A DNA stretch of 64,000 bases, taken from Rhyacophila brunnea. Taxonomy: Eukaryota > Arthropoda > Insecta > Trichoptera > Rhyacophilidae. Shown piece by piece: positions 25,540-37,746 of this stretch; position 1 is the stretch's first letter, and each line of letters begins with the position of its first letter. Position numbers and translations under genes: made by a program. Where the stretch lies: assembly GCA_022495005.1 (NCBI GenBank), contig JAGYXB010000376.1, positions 80,881 to 144,880 on the forward strand, in the 5' to 3' direction. The notes below the pieces were generated by a model. It made no database searches. It was given only the letters and a program-made list of their open reading frames with translations, and was not told where the DNA came from.

Positions 25540-25625
25540 TTGGTGCTGGGCGGGACTGAGATTCGCATTCATCGGATTACGCCCAATGTGCTTTACCAAT
25601 TTAGCTACCCGCACCATACCTAACC
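25540..25625 (-). other. tRNA-like sequence (tRNA pseudogene or SINE head)
   Basis: The reverse strand reads GGTGCGGGTAGCTAAATTGG (a perfect A-box match in TAGCTAAATTGG), then TAAAGCACATTGGGCG and ends CCCGCCCAGCACCA. The acceptor stem pairs in six of seven positions, but the anticodon loop is too long and the B box is degenerate. It is therefore not a working tRNA. Confidence 0.45.
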
Positions 25626-25829
25626 GCGATTGAATTAACCAATAACTAAGCTTCTGCGTTATGAATGTTCAATAAAAAATGCTACATTCTTAATTCTTGT
25701 AAGTAGGTAGGTACATACTTATATTATTCATTGAATAAAAAATGAGTATTATTATACTCATGTACTTTGTTTCTAAATAAGTGTTGTATCGAAATGAAAT
25801 GTCGGATAGTTAAAATGTCATTGAGAATA

Positions 25830-25935
25830 CTATGGATAGAATAAAGGGAGCGGGTAACCTTCTGGGTGAGGCTGTAATAAGGTATAATTCTCGAGTGTGG
25901 AGAAATATGGGATAAACTTAAAGACGTTTGTATCA
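25830..25935 (+). repeat. Partial copy of the repeat at 62.2 and 32.0 kb
   Basis: TCTCGAGTGTGGAGAAATAT followed by GGGATAAACTTAAAGACGT resembles 62226-62270 and the reverse complement of 32240-32290. The remainder is not alignable by eye. Confidence 0.45.
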
Positions 25936-25940
25936 TAATA

Positions 25941-26693
25941 TGTATTGTGACAGAGACGAAACCAGCATTCAATATTGGTGATATTTGGGAAAATTTAGCG
26001 AGGTTTGTATTTCTTACATTTTGTGGCCTGATTAAATGATAAATAAAATTTGGTTTCAAAGTCGTAGTGTATAACAACTAGGTTTCGTGTTTACATATCA
26101 TTAATCTGTTCTTGTGGGAATAAATCTTTGGTGACCCTTGAAAAATGTGGGTGTGTACGTTTTTGCGTAACTACGCCCGTTTATGTAATAGATTTAAACC
26201 GATTTTTCCTCTTATTATTTTGAAATCGTTCGCTTCGTGTTTAATAATAAACTTAATATTGTATCAGTTATTGAAACCGTGCTAATAAATAACAAAGGCC
26301 GCGAAAATGGCTCCTTTCTCTTATTTCCATCTTGTGAAAAAAAATATAAAATTTGGAAACTTTTGACTCATTTGGACTAGATTCATTCGCTCGTGTGCCA
26401 CTTGCCTGTTTATTAATCGATTGTTTTGGATTTCACCTAACTGAGCGATCATTTAATTCATTGAATGTATTGACACTTTCCAAATAGAATAGGTAGGCAG
26501 TTATAATCAAATTAAAGACATCGTCTTTACAACCGAAAAGGATATGAAATTTGTATTTATTTACAAACGACACATGCACAAAATATAAAACACCATAGTA
26601 AAACAGAGCACGCAGAACAATAACAATAAAATATTCCAGTCTGGTAAAATGTAATATAATATATTATAACAAAATATTTATCGAACATACATC
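25941..26693. other. Unassigned AT-rich sequence
   Basis: No gene or bounded element. Confidence 0.4.
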
Positions 26694-26773
26694 ATTTGAA
26701 AACATCTCATACATATACCCACTAGCTAGTGACTAGACACTCGGCGGGACTTTGGGATGAGATGTTTTCAAAT
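26694..26773. repeat. 80-bp perfect-arm hairpin
   Basis: ATTTGAAAACATCTCAT (26694-26710) and its exact reverse complement (26757-26773) enclose 46 bases that contain ACTAGCTAGTGACTAG. It could be a tiny foldback, and it directly borders the tRNA-like insertion that follows. Confidence 0.75.
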
Positions 26774-26779
26774 TATGTA

Positions 26780-26995
26780 CCGTTCAATATAGTTATAGAA
26801 TGTTACATTCTTAAATCTTGTGAGTTTTTCGTTCAATAAAAGAAATGGTTTATTAAAATATTTAAATACGTAATTAAGTTGGACGGGCATCCTTAATTGG
26901 AAAAGCACACTAGCGCGAATACAGCGGATACATGTTCAAGTCCCGTCGGATGTCGTATTTTATCTACATTTTTTCCCTAGTGTGTATATACATGC
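26780..26995. mobile_element. Putative tRNA-derived insertion with 19-bp flanking repeats
   Basis: The 19-bp sequence GATGTTTTCAAATTATGTA is present exactly at 26761-26779 and 26996-27014. Between them lies a tRNA-like stretch (about 26880-26962) with CCTTAATTGGAAAAGCACAC as A-box region and ATGTTCAAGTCCCGTCGG as B box. Long exact direct repeats are typical of L1-type target duplications made when a SINE is inserted. The tRNA-like part is internal rather than at an end, so the exact element structure is unclear. Confidence 0.55.
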
Positions 26996-27014
26996 GATGT
27001 TTTCAAATTATGTA

Positions 27015-27369
27015 TGTTAATTATTCAACAATTTATTAAAAACGAAACCCACTTGTATAAATCATTTAATAACTGACCGAACGTTCGAACTATTCAAAAT
27101 TATAAAGGAAGTAGATTAAAGGTTATGCCGTGTGGTCAAATAGAGGAGATAAATAATACCCAAATATTTATTTTTATTTTCTAAGGCCAATATGTAATGA
27201 TTTTCTATTTAATATATTGGGAGTGTGTAAGTAGTCGTTTTTTTAAATAGCTAGATAGTGATTCTGTCCATGCGTCTGTCTGTGTGGTTAACTGTCCCGG
27301 TACGATATATTCAGCCATTTATAGTGACATGTTATTTTATTGTTCTTTATAGTTTTTAGCACTAATATA
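27015..27369. other. Unassigned AT-rich sequence
   Basis: No feature seen. Confidence 0.35.
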
Positions 27370-27720
27370 CTATTTTCTCACGCCGTTGAAGACTTCCTGA
27401 TCGGTGGCCTTACCTTACCACGAGATTCTAAATATTCTACGGCGTGTAGCCAAATCATGGAATAACACCGCCATATGACCATCGCAAGGGTACAAGTCGC
27501 GTATGCGAGAAAAAACACTGAATAGCTGAAACTTCTCCGGGGATGGACGCACCATATTGCAGGACTCCACGATGTGTTCTGTGGTCTGAATCGCAACACG
27601 CTTACAAAGTAAGGACCTTTTCAAGCTCATCCGATTATTGATCTGCAATTAGAATACTTCCCAGTCGCGTCGCCAGATATCCTATTGCTCGCTCTTAGTC
27701 TAAAGTACCTTTCCTTCTGC
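27370..27720 (-). pseudogene. Non-LTR retrotransposon C-terminal remnant
   Basis: The reverse strand encodes MSLKRSLLCKRVAIQTTEHI followed by VESC, the C-terminal zinc-knuckle pattern (C..C, QTTEHIV..C) found after the reverse transcriptase in CR1/Jockey/R1-like elements. Frame breaks give two overlapping open frames in this interval. A related scrap lies at 34095-34330, sharing the QTTEH-type block and the AGTCGCGTCGCC-like stretch. It directly precedes MITE copy B. Confidence 0.6.
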
Positions 27721-27812
27721 AATCCCGAAAGGATTCTTCGAGTGATGGCGTTTATTTTGTGAGACGTTATGCTAGTATATAGCATATCGCAGGAGTTTCG
27801 TGCAGTCGTAAT

Positions 27813-28393
27813 TAGAGTTAGGTATTTCCCAAGAAAATCTCAATCTCGAGATTCGGGATTTCCCGAAATGATGAAATTTTGAATTCTCGAGATTCGGGAT
27901 TTCCAGAAAAGAATTCTCGAGATATTGGGAGATTTTAAAAAAAACCTGTAAAAATCCTAAAATCAGTGTAAAAACAGACAAATTCCAAAAAATATGATTT
28001 TTTTAAATTATGTTAGAAGACAAACAAAATAGAAGTAGGAAAATAAAAATAATTCAAAACATTACTTATTAAAATAGAATTAAAAAAACAGATTAACACA
28101 GACTGCCAATCGCTGTGTTTGACAATCGCGTACACTTTTGAAACACAAAATTCCCTGATGTTGCAAAAATTGTGCTCATTTTGAGTCGCCGTTGGCTTAA
28201 TTGTGTTTAATGCCCCGATATGTCTTTTGAAGTAAATCGTTTTTTCACTTAATATTTGATAATAAAAAAATCCCGACTCCCGAGAAAAGATTCTCGAGAT
28301 CCGGGATTTCCCGAAATGTAAAAAATTTCAATTCTCGAGATTTGGGATGGAAAATCTCGAAAAAATCTCGAGAATTCCCGAATCCCAACTCTA
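27813..28393. mobile_element. TAGAGTTGGG MITE (hAT-like), copy B
   Basis: It begins TAGAGTTAGGTATTTCCCAA and ends CCCAACTCTA, and is flanked by the exact 8-bp duplication GTCGTAAT at 27805-27812 and 28394-28401. Same orientation and internal sequence as copy A, including the TGTGCTCATTTTGAGTCG block in the middle. It is 581 bp and has no coding capacity. Confidence 0.92.
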
Positions 28394-28401
28394 GTCGTAA
28401 T

Positions 28402-29248
28402 GGTACGAAATAATATATAATATCAGTTGTATTATTCACCTTAAGTCCATTGTTCTTGCCAGCTGATAAAGAAAATGGCCACGTATTGAAAAAGGTATTA
28501 TTATTACATGACATGTATGATGTCTTAATAAACTCTTATACAACACGTCAAAACTTTATTTATTTAGTATTAAACATAACGTTTACGCTTCGTTGTTCGT
28601 TTTTAACACAGCTGATGCAATTCGATGTTTATACTCGTACAAACAAAACCGCAGACAAAACATAATAAAATACGCATCACGTCGTTGAAAAACCTCTTAT
28701 GTGCGACATAAGTATTTCGCAGTTGATTCCGAAAGTTAATTTTTTAATGAAAAAGTGAGGTAAATTCCGAACAAATAAATAGTTTAATAATCGTAATTTA
28801 ATATACTGCTAACAGAGAAATACATTTTTGTAATTTGATCAATATTTTCTACTTATAATACATAGTTAAATATTTCTGTAACATTTTTTTCGTTTTGACT
28901 GTTACGAGGTATTTTGTAGGCCGTTGATGTACGTATTATGGACATGAGAAAGTTTAAAATGTTTTATAGTTTTATGGTAGTATTAAGTCACATTATGGAT
29001 CGTCAATTGTCAATCATTCGATTTGCATGTAAACATTTAACAATGATGTATTTTCAATACTTAGTAATACAATGAACTATGAATCATTTTACTATAACTA
29101 AATGAAAATAATGTTAATACCTAGTTGTAAATTTTTAATACCTAGGTACTTACAATTGCTGTCGTCTTGGAGAAGTGATTCACAAACTTTTTTGGGTTTG
29201 TGGAACTCTTTGAAATATTTTGTAAAATCTCGGTGATTTACAAGAGAC
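28402..29248. other. Unassigned AT-rich sequence
   Basis: The 71-codon frame at 28450-28665 has no recognisable domain. Nothing else seen. Confidence 0.4.
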
Positions 29249-29257
29249 GTCCAAAGC

Positions 29258-29577
29258 ATGCCCCCTGCATCCTGAAACGGGCCCCCAGGCCAGGATCTTT
29301 GGCGGGTCCACATACCTATCGCTAAGGTTACGCCAGTAAAATGCTCTACAGTAGTGTTTCCCAAATTCTGCACGGAAATTACCATTTAACTGTATCAATT
29401 ATATCACATCAAATTGCAACGCACAACCAAATATTTAAAATATTCAATAGTTCTGGAGTACTTTTTTTACTATTAGAGTAAATTTGTGATGTGTGTTAAT
29501 CTCACTTAGCTTGTCGACCCGCCACGCTGGGCCCTCCTATGCCCGGGCCCCCAGGCTAGAGGCTTGTGGGGGTCATG
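29258..29577 (-). mobile_element. GC-rich 9-bp-TSD element, copy 1
   Basis: Exact 9-bp repeats GTCCAAAGC at 29249-29257 and 29578-29586 flank a 320-bp element. Its GC-rich subterminal blocks are CATCCTGAAACGGGCCCCCA at the left and GCCCGGGCCCCCAGGCTAG at the right; the middle is AT-rich. On the reverse strand it starts CATGACCCCCACAAGCC and ends GCAGGGGGCAT, matching copies at 39279-39792 and 40761-41165. A 9-bp duplication suggests a Mutator- or Merlin-like mechanism. No transposase is present. Confidence 0.88.
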
Positions 29578-29586
29578 GTCCAAAGC

Positions 29587-30448
29587 TATATGAAATGACA
29601 TACCTAGACAAAGTGTCGTCACAAAATGGCTCCCTTAACTGTTAGCATTTTATGTAAATTTGTTACCTACCTATTAAATTTCATAATTTTTGCGAGGTTG
29701 TCGTATTCACATGCAAATACGATCTTTAAAATAAATTGAGTAATACGCACCCACAAAAACTGTGTTCGTTAATTTGTTTAAAAAAAATGTCATCTCCATG
29801 AATATTGTATTATCTGTTTACTCGCATTAATTGACATAAACAGGCTCACTACGTCTTGATGTATTTTTTTTCCATAAACTATCAGTTTATTGAAACTATC
29901 AGTTAGTTGTGGAATCATAGTTGGGAATTATTGTCTAATGGTACGGTGTGCTCTAATGGCTACTTGTGGCCCTCAAGTTATTTTTCGAAGTCACTCTTAC
30001 TCTTATCTTTTCAAGAATTTATTAAAACAAAAGTATTTTCCAAGTTTTAGCCCATTGATAGCACGAATACTGCCAAAATCATGAGTTCCCACAAAGGTTG
30101 GTAATAAATTAATATAGGTAATCGATAAAAACCAAAATATTGTTGATTATTATTTTGCATTTTGTCACGTAGATATTCATTGCAGATTACATGTTGCATT
30201 CCAAAATGCGAGACGTGCTTATTGTTTTAGTCTGGGGTCTGTGTTTCGTTTCCGAATGGTGCGCAACACCATTTTAGAGTACATAATATTATATCTCTTA
30301 CGAGCAGTGGCGCAGGCGCATTTTTAAACGGAAAGATTTGGTCAAACAATTACGCACAGCAGTTTAACAATAACATTAGGTATATGTGCGGTTTTTTAAA
30401 TTGCAAGAATTTTGTAACTGCAGTAGATAAGTGGACTCAGATAGTATA
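29587..30448. other. Unassigned AT-rich sequence
   Basis: It contains CAGTGGCGCAGG at about 30305, like a hAT terminus, but without a partner. No gene. Confidence 0.4.
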
Positions 30449-30456
30449 ATTCCATC

Positions 30457-30944
30457 CAGTGTTGCCAACTCTCGTTGACAAAAACATGCCAGATGAGGTA
30501 GAAAAACAAGCTATTTGGTAGTTCACATTTTCACAGAAACTCACTTCGAAATTGACAAATAATAATTAATTAATATAACAATCTATTATAAGTAATAATT
30601 AGGTAGTACCAGAGAATGGAATCCCCGATAATCGTCAATGCCATGCCACATGCCTGGCCTATAATGGTATCATATATTAAATAATTATAATATATGATAC
30701 CATTATATCACTATAACGCCAAGAATGCTCCTATTGTTTCGTGTCGTTCTATTTCTCAAGTACCGAAATACCCTCCGTTCAATATTTGAATAAATAAACT
30801 AAATATCTAGCTTATTTTCAGCACATTGTTGAAGGCATCAAAAACGCTAACAAAAATGCCACAAACTAGGTGCATTTTTTGCAAGCTAGATGCCTACCGA
30901 AAAATGCTAGATCTGGCAAGAAAAACGCTAAGTTGGCAACGCTG
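30457..30944. mobile_element. hAT MITE (CAGTGTTGCCAACT)
   Basis: Left end CAGTGTTGCCAACTCTCG and reversed right end CAGCGTTGCCAACTTAGC are inverted repeats. An exact 8-bp duplication ATTCCATC lies at 30449-30456 and 30945-30952. The interior holds a hairpin of two exact 19-bp arms at 30661-30679 and 30688-30706. It is 488 bp with no transposase. Ends and duplication length fit hAT. Confidence 0.93.
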
Positions 30945-30952
30945 ATTCCATC

Positions 30953-31989
30953 CAACGTAAAATAATTAATGCAAGAATAGGTGAATATATTACATATAAA
31001 TATTATGTGTCTCAGAGTAGTAAGTACTGTTATTATAGCATCATTTCTACGACACTAATACCAATACACTGTCATTATTATTCGGTGTGGTTATGTGAAA
31101 ATTATCATTGCTACCTACTTCAACCACACCCCCATTTCACGCTCACGGTACGACGTCCATACACAATGGCCTCAAAATAATGAACCTGTTTATGTGCATT
31201 GGTAATTTAAATCTAGAACTACATTCGCGAAGTCGGTCTTTACACAATAGTTTTGTCTAGGTTTTAAATATTACATTGAGATGAAATCAGATGATATCAA
31301 TATCATTATTATCAAGCATCGAATTTGATTTTATATAAAGCAATTCTAGAATGGATCACTGAAGACCAGCAAAAAAAGTTCTGGTCCTATTTTACGGAAA
31401 AGACGTGTGTTTCATGCATTGGCCTATATTTTTTAAAATTCAATTTTTCATTGTACAAAAGGTGTTATTAAACAAAGGACTATTTTGTTTTTCAACGAAT
31501 ATTATTAGCAAGTGCAAATACGTCGTGACTAAAATTTGGAAACGTCCTGCCGTCGGCTAGTAATTTAGTCAAGTACCTATCTGAAAATGTCCCTATGAGG
31601 CGGACGAAACCAGTCCTAATTTATTGATTAAAAGTGAAATAAGTACTACAAAAAAATGCGTTTTATTAAATTAAAACAACAATACAATGCAGTTCCACCA
31701 TGAATAATTGACAGTTAACAAAATAAAAGAAAGTACCTATCTATTTTTTGTATCCTTGATTCAAACCATAAAAGTCAATTGCCAAAATTAACACAATTTG
31801 TTTCGAACGCTTTAAGATGTTTATAGTTAAGTACTAGTAAATTTCATCGTAATTACATTAAGACGCATGCGAGCCACATTCTATTGGCAAAGAACATTGC
31901 GCGAATTGGCGCGAATTCAGTGGACGCGAGCTCGGGCCGCGCCGGCCGTCGTATTTTTTGTAGTAGGTAGGTATATTATGTATTTTCAA
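30953..31989. other. Unassigned sequence with a CpG-rich spot
   Basis: Mostly AT-rich. 31893-31955 is strikingly CpG-rich (GGCGCGAATT, CGGGCCGCGCCGGCCGTCG), but no ORF or exon pattern is convincing. Confidence 0.4.
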
Positions 31990-32340
31990 ATTATGTATGC
32001 CAAAAATATATAGCACAGAACAGATTAATAAATATAATTCAGATAGGCTATACCCCAATACACTACATTTTGAAGCAGGGTTTTGTATGTTTGAGTGTCC
32101 TACGAAAATAAAACACACATTATATACGTGCAATAGTGTGTGTTGCAACCTTAAAATACTCAAATATTGAATGAGCGTCAGTGCATAAGGCGAAAGCAGT
32201 TGTCAGAACGAAGGACAAACTTAGAATGACGTATTCTTCACACGTGTTTAAGTTAATCCCATATTATTCCACACTCGAGATCGGTTGCTTGTTACTCCAC
32301 ACCCGTTAGGTATTTCAGTTCCCATTAATCCTGTCTTTCC
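31990..32340 (-). repeat. Dispersed repeat, reverse copy of 62.17-62.47 kb
   Basis: The reverse complement contains TGGGAACTGAAATACCTAAC, GGGTGTGGAGTAAC, TCTCGAGTGTGGAATAATAT and GGTTGCAACACACACTATTG, followed by TTTTCGTAGGACACTCA. All occur in the same order at 62178-62460. Moderate divergence and small indels indicate an old multi-copy family. No recognisable protein. Confidence 0.75.
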
Positions 32341-34094
32341 TGGTAGGTGTGACTGCCAATAATAAGCCACAAAATTCATGTTTCGTACATACATAATAAT
32401 ATCATCCTAATTTTAATAATAAGCTTAGTAATTACATGTACTTATATGTCAAATACTGGATTATCGTAATCGTGTATTGGTTTGTAGGTATGTATTTATG
32501 ACGTAATATTTGATTTGTATAATAGTTTACCTTTGTGGGTAATTATTTGTGCACATGGTGTATTATTGTAAAAATAAACACAAGAGTATCTTTGCTTGCG
32601 AAACTGTTAGCAAGCAAAAACGCATTAGCTTCGAGAAAGTTGATATTGATGCAAAGCAAAGGGACGCGGCACTGTCGCGTCGCGTTGTACTGAATACGAA
32701 TTGCCAACACCCATACTAACTGCTAACACGTGTATATGCGTACTGACATATTGCATCACATTTTCATTGATACGCTATTATTAGGTGAAAATTCAAACTT
32801 TTTCGACACTGACAATCTCAAATCTCTTCCGGGATCCTTTTGTTATACGAAAATAATTGTTACCCTTCAAATCAAACCGCCCCGAATTATTATACAGCAT
32901 GGTTTACCAGGATGCTATAATTATCCAAAATTAGTACTTGGTAATTAACGATTTTATCTTATTAAAATAATTCATTGGATTCAATTAACTGACAATTGTG
33001 AAATCAGGTAAATAATCATAAATTATCGGTATGGCGTCTTAAACTAGAGTCCTCTTTATATTCAGTATAGCTTGAATACTTTTTTCCCCCCCCCTTCTAG
33101 ATGCCTTTATGGATACCTCGCATTTGCTATCGAGGCTTCTTAAGGACTTTGGCACGCAAACTACTCTACTTGATGCTAGTCAAATGAAAATTGTGCCGGC
33201 TGAGAGAATATGCCTTATTGAAAACTATTCTTCTACCCGCATCGGGTATTGCTAATTTGAATTCGGCCAGGGCCTATGAAACCGCCTTGCAAAAACCCTG
33301 GAAAATTCTTTGTAGCGCAAGGCGATGGTGATTCTGATGAATATTTTGTCGTATTCATTGGGAACTGAGGACTGCGATTTGTAGTCGAGTTTTTTCCCCT
33401 GGTAAAAGAAATGTCACATAGGACTGATATTCTGAGCATATACTTATCCTATCTTATATGATTGCAGTCACTGGATCTGAAAGGCTTTAATCATCACCAT
33501 TTATTATTTTTATTCTTTTTATTACACCAATACAGAAATTTAGCTTGAATACTGGATAGAGATTTATTGTACTTATACCTATGCGATATGTTCACAAGGG
33601 AAGAATATCTAGGACTATAATAACTCTGTATAGGTAAGGGATATAGCAGATGTTCCTCGAAAACATCATAAACTATAGATTTTATGATGTGAACATTGAT
33701 ATTCATGTTACTACACCCTCTACAACGTTATGGGAATATAGTTAATTCATAATACATATTTATCTAGTGTAATCAGTACTTAATCCAAAGTGTACCTTAG
33801 ATTTATGTATATAAAAACATCCCATGCTGTAATATCTAACAATATAACATAATACGGAGGGAATTCGGTCATAAATTACTTATTGATTCATGTCTTATAA
33901 TATCTAGTAATATTTTATAACAGTTGATTAATCTATGTTATAATATAATCATATCATCACGATACGAAGTCAAAAAATTTGATCAAAAAAGAAAATAACA
34001 AAAACATAATCGCACAGAGCAGAACTAGTCACATAAAAAAACAGTGGAACTGTCAAGGGGAATCAATCCACGCAACATCCACCGATTCGGTTAA
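32341..34094. other. Gene-free AT-rich stretch
   Basis: 1.7 kb without a supportable feature. A pyrimidine run (T then C) occurs near 33080-33095. Small open frames at 32730, 33233 and 33494 lack motifs. Confidence 0.45.
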
Positions 34095-34330
34095 GCGTAT
34101 GACTTAAAACTCCTCATGGTAAAAATACGTGTTACAGCACTCTATGATGCGGTCTGAATCTCAACACACTCGCAAAGTGGTGAGTCTTTCAAACCCCACT
34201 TCATCATAATATAATCACATCTGGAATGATCACATCGGATTCGCTTCAGTCTGTACTTATTTTCTACATAATACGAGTATTATAATGCCCGATATTTTCC
34301 AGTCACGTCACCAGGCATCCTATTTTAGTT
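34095..34330 (-). pseudogene. Non-LTR retrotransposon C-terminal scrap
   Basis: The reverse strand reads KWGLKDSPLCECVEIQT, a C-x-C zinc-knuckle approach like that of 27370-27720, then stop codons. The flanking TTTTCCAGTCACGTCACCAG also matches the AGTCGCGTCGCCAG stretch at 27661-27680. Small and decayed. Confidence 0.5.
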
Positions 34331-34614
34331 AAAATCCAGACCAGATATGTAATAAATTACCATTATAGTATACTAGACCGCCATGAAAATGGTTCTGTAA
34401 AAAATTGTATTAAAGGTAACAAGAACTATGTACCTAACGAAATTAAGTTTATTTTACCTCAAATATTGATAGCTTACCATGTGCAATATTTATTGAACTA
34501 CGTCCGACATCATCGTCGAAATTTGTGCACACGCCATTTTCATTTTTCAACAACGGGCTCGCAAGTATGATGATGGTTTAACAACGGGTTTGCTCGAACC
34601 GTCTGAATAATTAT
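34331..34614. other. Unassigned sequence
   Basis: Nothing recognised. Confidence 0.35.
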
Positions 34615-35049
34615 GCTAGAAACACATTATGATCACATCACGTGAGCGCACGTGACCTTGCGCCACCGACAATATAATATGTGCAATGTTGTTTTAGGTG
34701 GTATTTAAAATGTTGTTATCAGACATAATTCCCACCCTGAAACACATTTTGAGACTAAAACTAATAGTGACAGTTAAATCTGTCAAAATTTATCAGAATT
34801 ACATTAAGGTCACCTTACGCGTATCAATTCACACGATCAACTGTTATGGAATTATTTTTTTTATTTTCTGAAAAATTGCACATTTTTTAGTCGCGTACTC
34901 TTTACGTATCTTTGATTTTAGTGTTTTGGAAGGGGCTACAAATGACAAGTAATTATCGTGATGTTTTTGTAAGTTGTCAGTTTTTCTTAGTTTGTATTTA
35001 TTATTATAGCATGTGCGCTCACGTGATGTGATGATAATGTGTTTCTAGC
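34615..35049. mobile_element. Inverted-repeat element with CACGTGAGCGCAC arms
   Basis: The 37-bp arms at 34615-34651 (GCTAGAAACACATTATGATC and on to CACGTGAGCGCAC) and 35013-35049 are inverted repeats with one mismatch. They enclose about 360 bp of noncoding DNA. This is a MITE layout, but flanking duplications are not evident, so the class is open. Confidence 0.7.
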
Positions 35050-36496
35050 TTTACCTGTATAATTTTAGCGCGGCCGTCTTGTCACGTGCCAGTACTAAAA
35101 ATCGAAAATTATTATTGTTAGCGTTAAACTGTGTCAACCAATATCAAGAGCGAACAATGGACTGGGTTGGGCATGTTCTCTCATTTTGATTTAATGAAAT
35201 TTTAACACGCATACGTTAAGTATTTTGTGTCAAACGTGATGCTTAGCTTTAAAGTGAGGCTGTGTTTTTGAAAATGTCGAGAAATACTTACACCCTACAT
35301 GGCCTACATGAATACATGATTTTACAAATGTATGCTTTAAAAAAATATTGCTACTGAATAATACCATACTAATTGATCAATGTTGCTAACTTTTTTGAGT
35401 AACTACTCATCTAGCTTGAAAAATACGCATATGGCGTTAAAGCTAACGTTTTTTCGACACAGCAAACAGTCTAAATATCTCACAAAAAAACTAAAATGTT
35501 ACACCGCATCTGCTTAAAAAATCAATTTGACTGCTACCTTGTATCAATTCTGACATTTTAGTTGACAACATAATGCTCGATAGATTTTCATGTCATAAAA
35601 AAAAAATTCTGAAACAAACCAATTTTATTGCTTCTACCGGTGGCGAAGGGTAACTTTTGGGAAGAGGTAAGCTGTGGAGATCTGAGAAAAAGAGCACACT
35701 TGTCAGGTATACTTACGAGAAATAAGAAGATAATACGATATTACTACTAATGAATAGGTACACACCAATGACAACGACACTCTATTTCAATGAAACTTCT
35801 GAACTTATTCAATAAATGAAGTGGTAGTTATGACAACACTGTTATGCGCGAAGGTTTTAAGCTGTGCGATGGGAGCCTAACATATTTCATACAATTCGAT
35901 AGACATACAAAAATATATCACGATTCCTTGACAAATAATTCGACATTTATTTACGTCAATACAGATGGCGCGCTGTGGTAGGTATATATTTTTTTAAACC
36001 TTTGCTGATTGTTTTGTAATCTGTATAATACAGTCCTACATATACGATATCTGTCGTCGGCAAATTAAATTATTTTTATATTATAAATATGTCAATATGC
36101 AATTAAAAAATATTTTTCTTAAGAAGGTATAGGTACTTTAAATAATCGCCTAGTATGGTGTCTTCGCCACTGGCTACTACTGATGTATGTAACTGTATGT
36201 AACAATAACAAAAAAAAGTGAACATCCGACTTCAACCACTGCGTCTTTCACGGTGCCATATTCAGAAAATTGATGTGTTCTTTCACATCAATAATATATT
36301 CTTAAAAAATATATTAATCGTTTTGTTGAATTGCCAAGCCTATTGCGATGGGTTGGTTTCCATTATCCATTGAGATTTACGCGACACCAATCTTTGTATC
36401 ATGTCAGATGAAGTAATTCGAATTTCACCCGAAACTACCTCATTCGATGCTCCTGTAATAATAAATTGTATCATATTTCTCCACCATTAATTCATT
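35050..36496. other. Unassigned AT-rich sequence
   Basis: No gene, RNA or bounded repeat recognised. Confidence 0.4.
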
Positions 36497-36895
36497 CAGG
36501 GCTTGAAATGGACCAGAACGCTCAGGACTGCAGCGTCGGTTTATGAAATCCATAGATTATCGCTTCGTCTCGTGGAAAAAATAATTTGACTGTCGGCATA
36601 TACCAATCTAATATCTATTTTTATGAAATTATGCTAACGATGACCGAGCGGTTTAAGCGTCGGCCTATAACGTCGTGGGTCCCAGGTTCGAATCCTGGGT
36701 CTGGAAAATACACATATAGTTTTTCAATTTGTATTTGTCAGAGTATGGACCTAAAAGGTTGGGCAAGTGGCCAACACCCATTTCTCGTTATTAGGATCGG
36801 AAATGGTTTAAAAAAAATATAAGATATACATAAAATTTGATAAATATATTAATGTTTTTCGGAAAATTATCGAGTGCTCCGTTTCGTAAAAATGT
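36497..36895 (+). mobile_element. CAGGGCTTG hAT MITE copy interrupted by a SINE
   Basis: The left part starts CAGGGCTTGAAATGGACC and includes TCGCTTCGTCTCGTGGAAA. The right part includes AATTATCGAGTGCTCCG. Both match the complete element at 37747-38024 in order. The SINE at 36640-36818 sits between them, so the SINE inserted into an existing MITE. The right terminus is eroded. Confidence 0.7.
36640..36818 (+). mobile_element. tRNA-derived SINE, internally deleted copy
   Basis: The tRNA-like head has GACCGAGCGGTTTAAGCGTC and the B box CCAGGTTCGAATCCTGGG. The body keeps CAGAGTATGGACCT and CCATTTCTCGTT, then jumps directly to ATTAGGATCGGAAATGG, missing the TGTGGAGGCCC part seen in other copies. 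It ends in an A-rich tail. No clear target duplication. Confidence 0.85.
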
Positions 36896-37738
36896 GAGTG
36901 GATCCATGTAATAACTCACCTGATTCCGTTAAACGCGCCATTTCTAATATATTGTTCAATCGACCTTGATCGCAACTAATATCCATAATATGTATATTTT
37001 AGTCTCTTCTGTTTTTCTTTTCTTTGTTATTGCTTCACTACTTTGAATAAATTTCAATGTCATCAACGCTACCTATATTAATAAGTATACAATATTAATT
37101 TATCTATCTATAGATATATTTTTTTAATCTTTGGAATCGCTTTTTTACATTTTTACCATTATATTAGGCTAAATTTAATATCTTCACTGATTGCAAATTT
37201 TTGGTTTTTTTAATGTATTGTAGCTAGTAATCGTAACTGCCTCTTTTCTCAATTAAATAAAAATACATTCTTACATATTTTATATCTAGTTAGATTCCAA
37301 CTACTTCTTGAAAAAAATTGCCAACATAATATAACACGATTTTACAATAGTTAATGGCAATTCTAGTTTCTATAATAAATCTATAAGAGAAAGAGCCATT
37401 TTTTGCAGGAGATACAAAAATAATCTCTTGGTTTAAAATTGGTTGGTAAAAAATTGAACAGGCTAAAATCGTAGATATCAATACGAGATTTATTAGTTTG
37501 GTTGGTTTATCTAGTTTTTATTAAATGTAAAAATACACACCTGACAAGAGACCGCAGTGAAGTAGAAGTGACAGAACGCCAAAGCGTGCGGCAAACTCAA
37601 GTGAACTTATTGTGTTTTCCCTTTCAATGTGACGTGTTGAACGAACGGCTAACAAATATTTCTCGTAAAAAAATATTTACGTATATTTTACTATCAGAAA
37701 GCTCGTAGTATGCTACGCTATGTGGCGTACATTGTAAT
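36896..37738. other. Unassigned AT-rich sequence
   Basis: Nothing coding or bounded was found. Confidence 0.4.
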
Positions 37739-37746
37739 AATTTATT

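Noticed and set aside
26880..26962. Functional tRNA
   Set aside because: A good B box, but the acceptor stem does not pair and the region is bounded by 19-bp direct repeats like an insertion.
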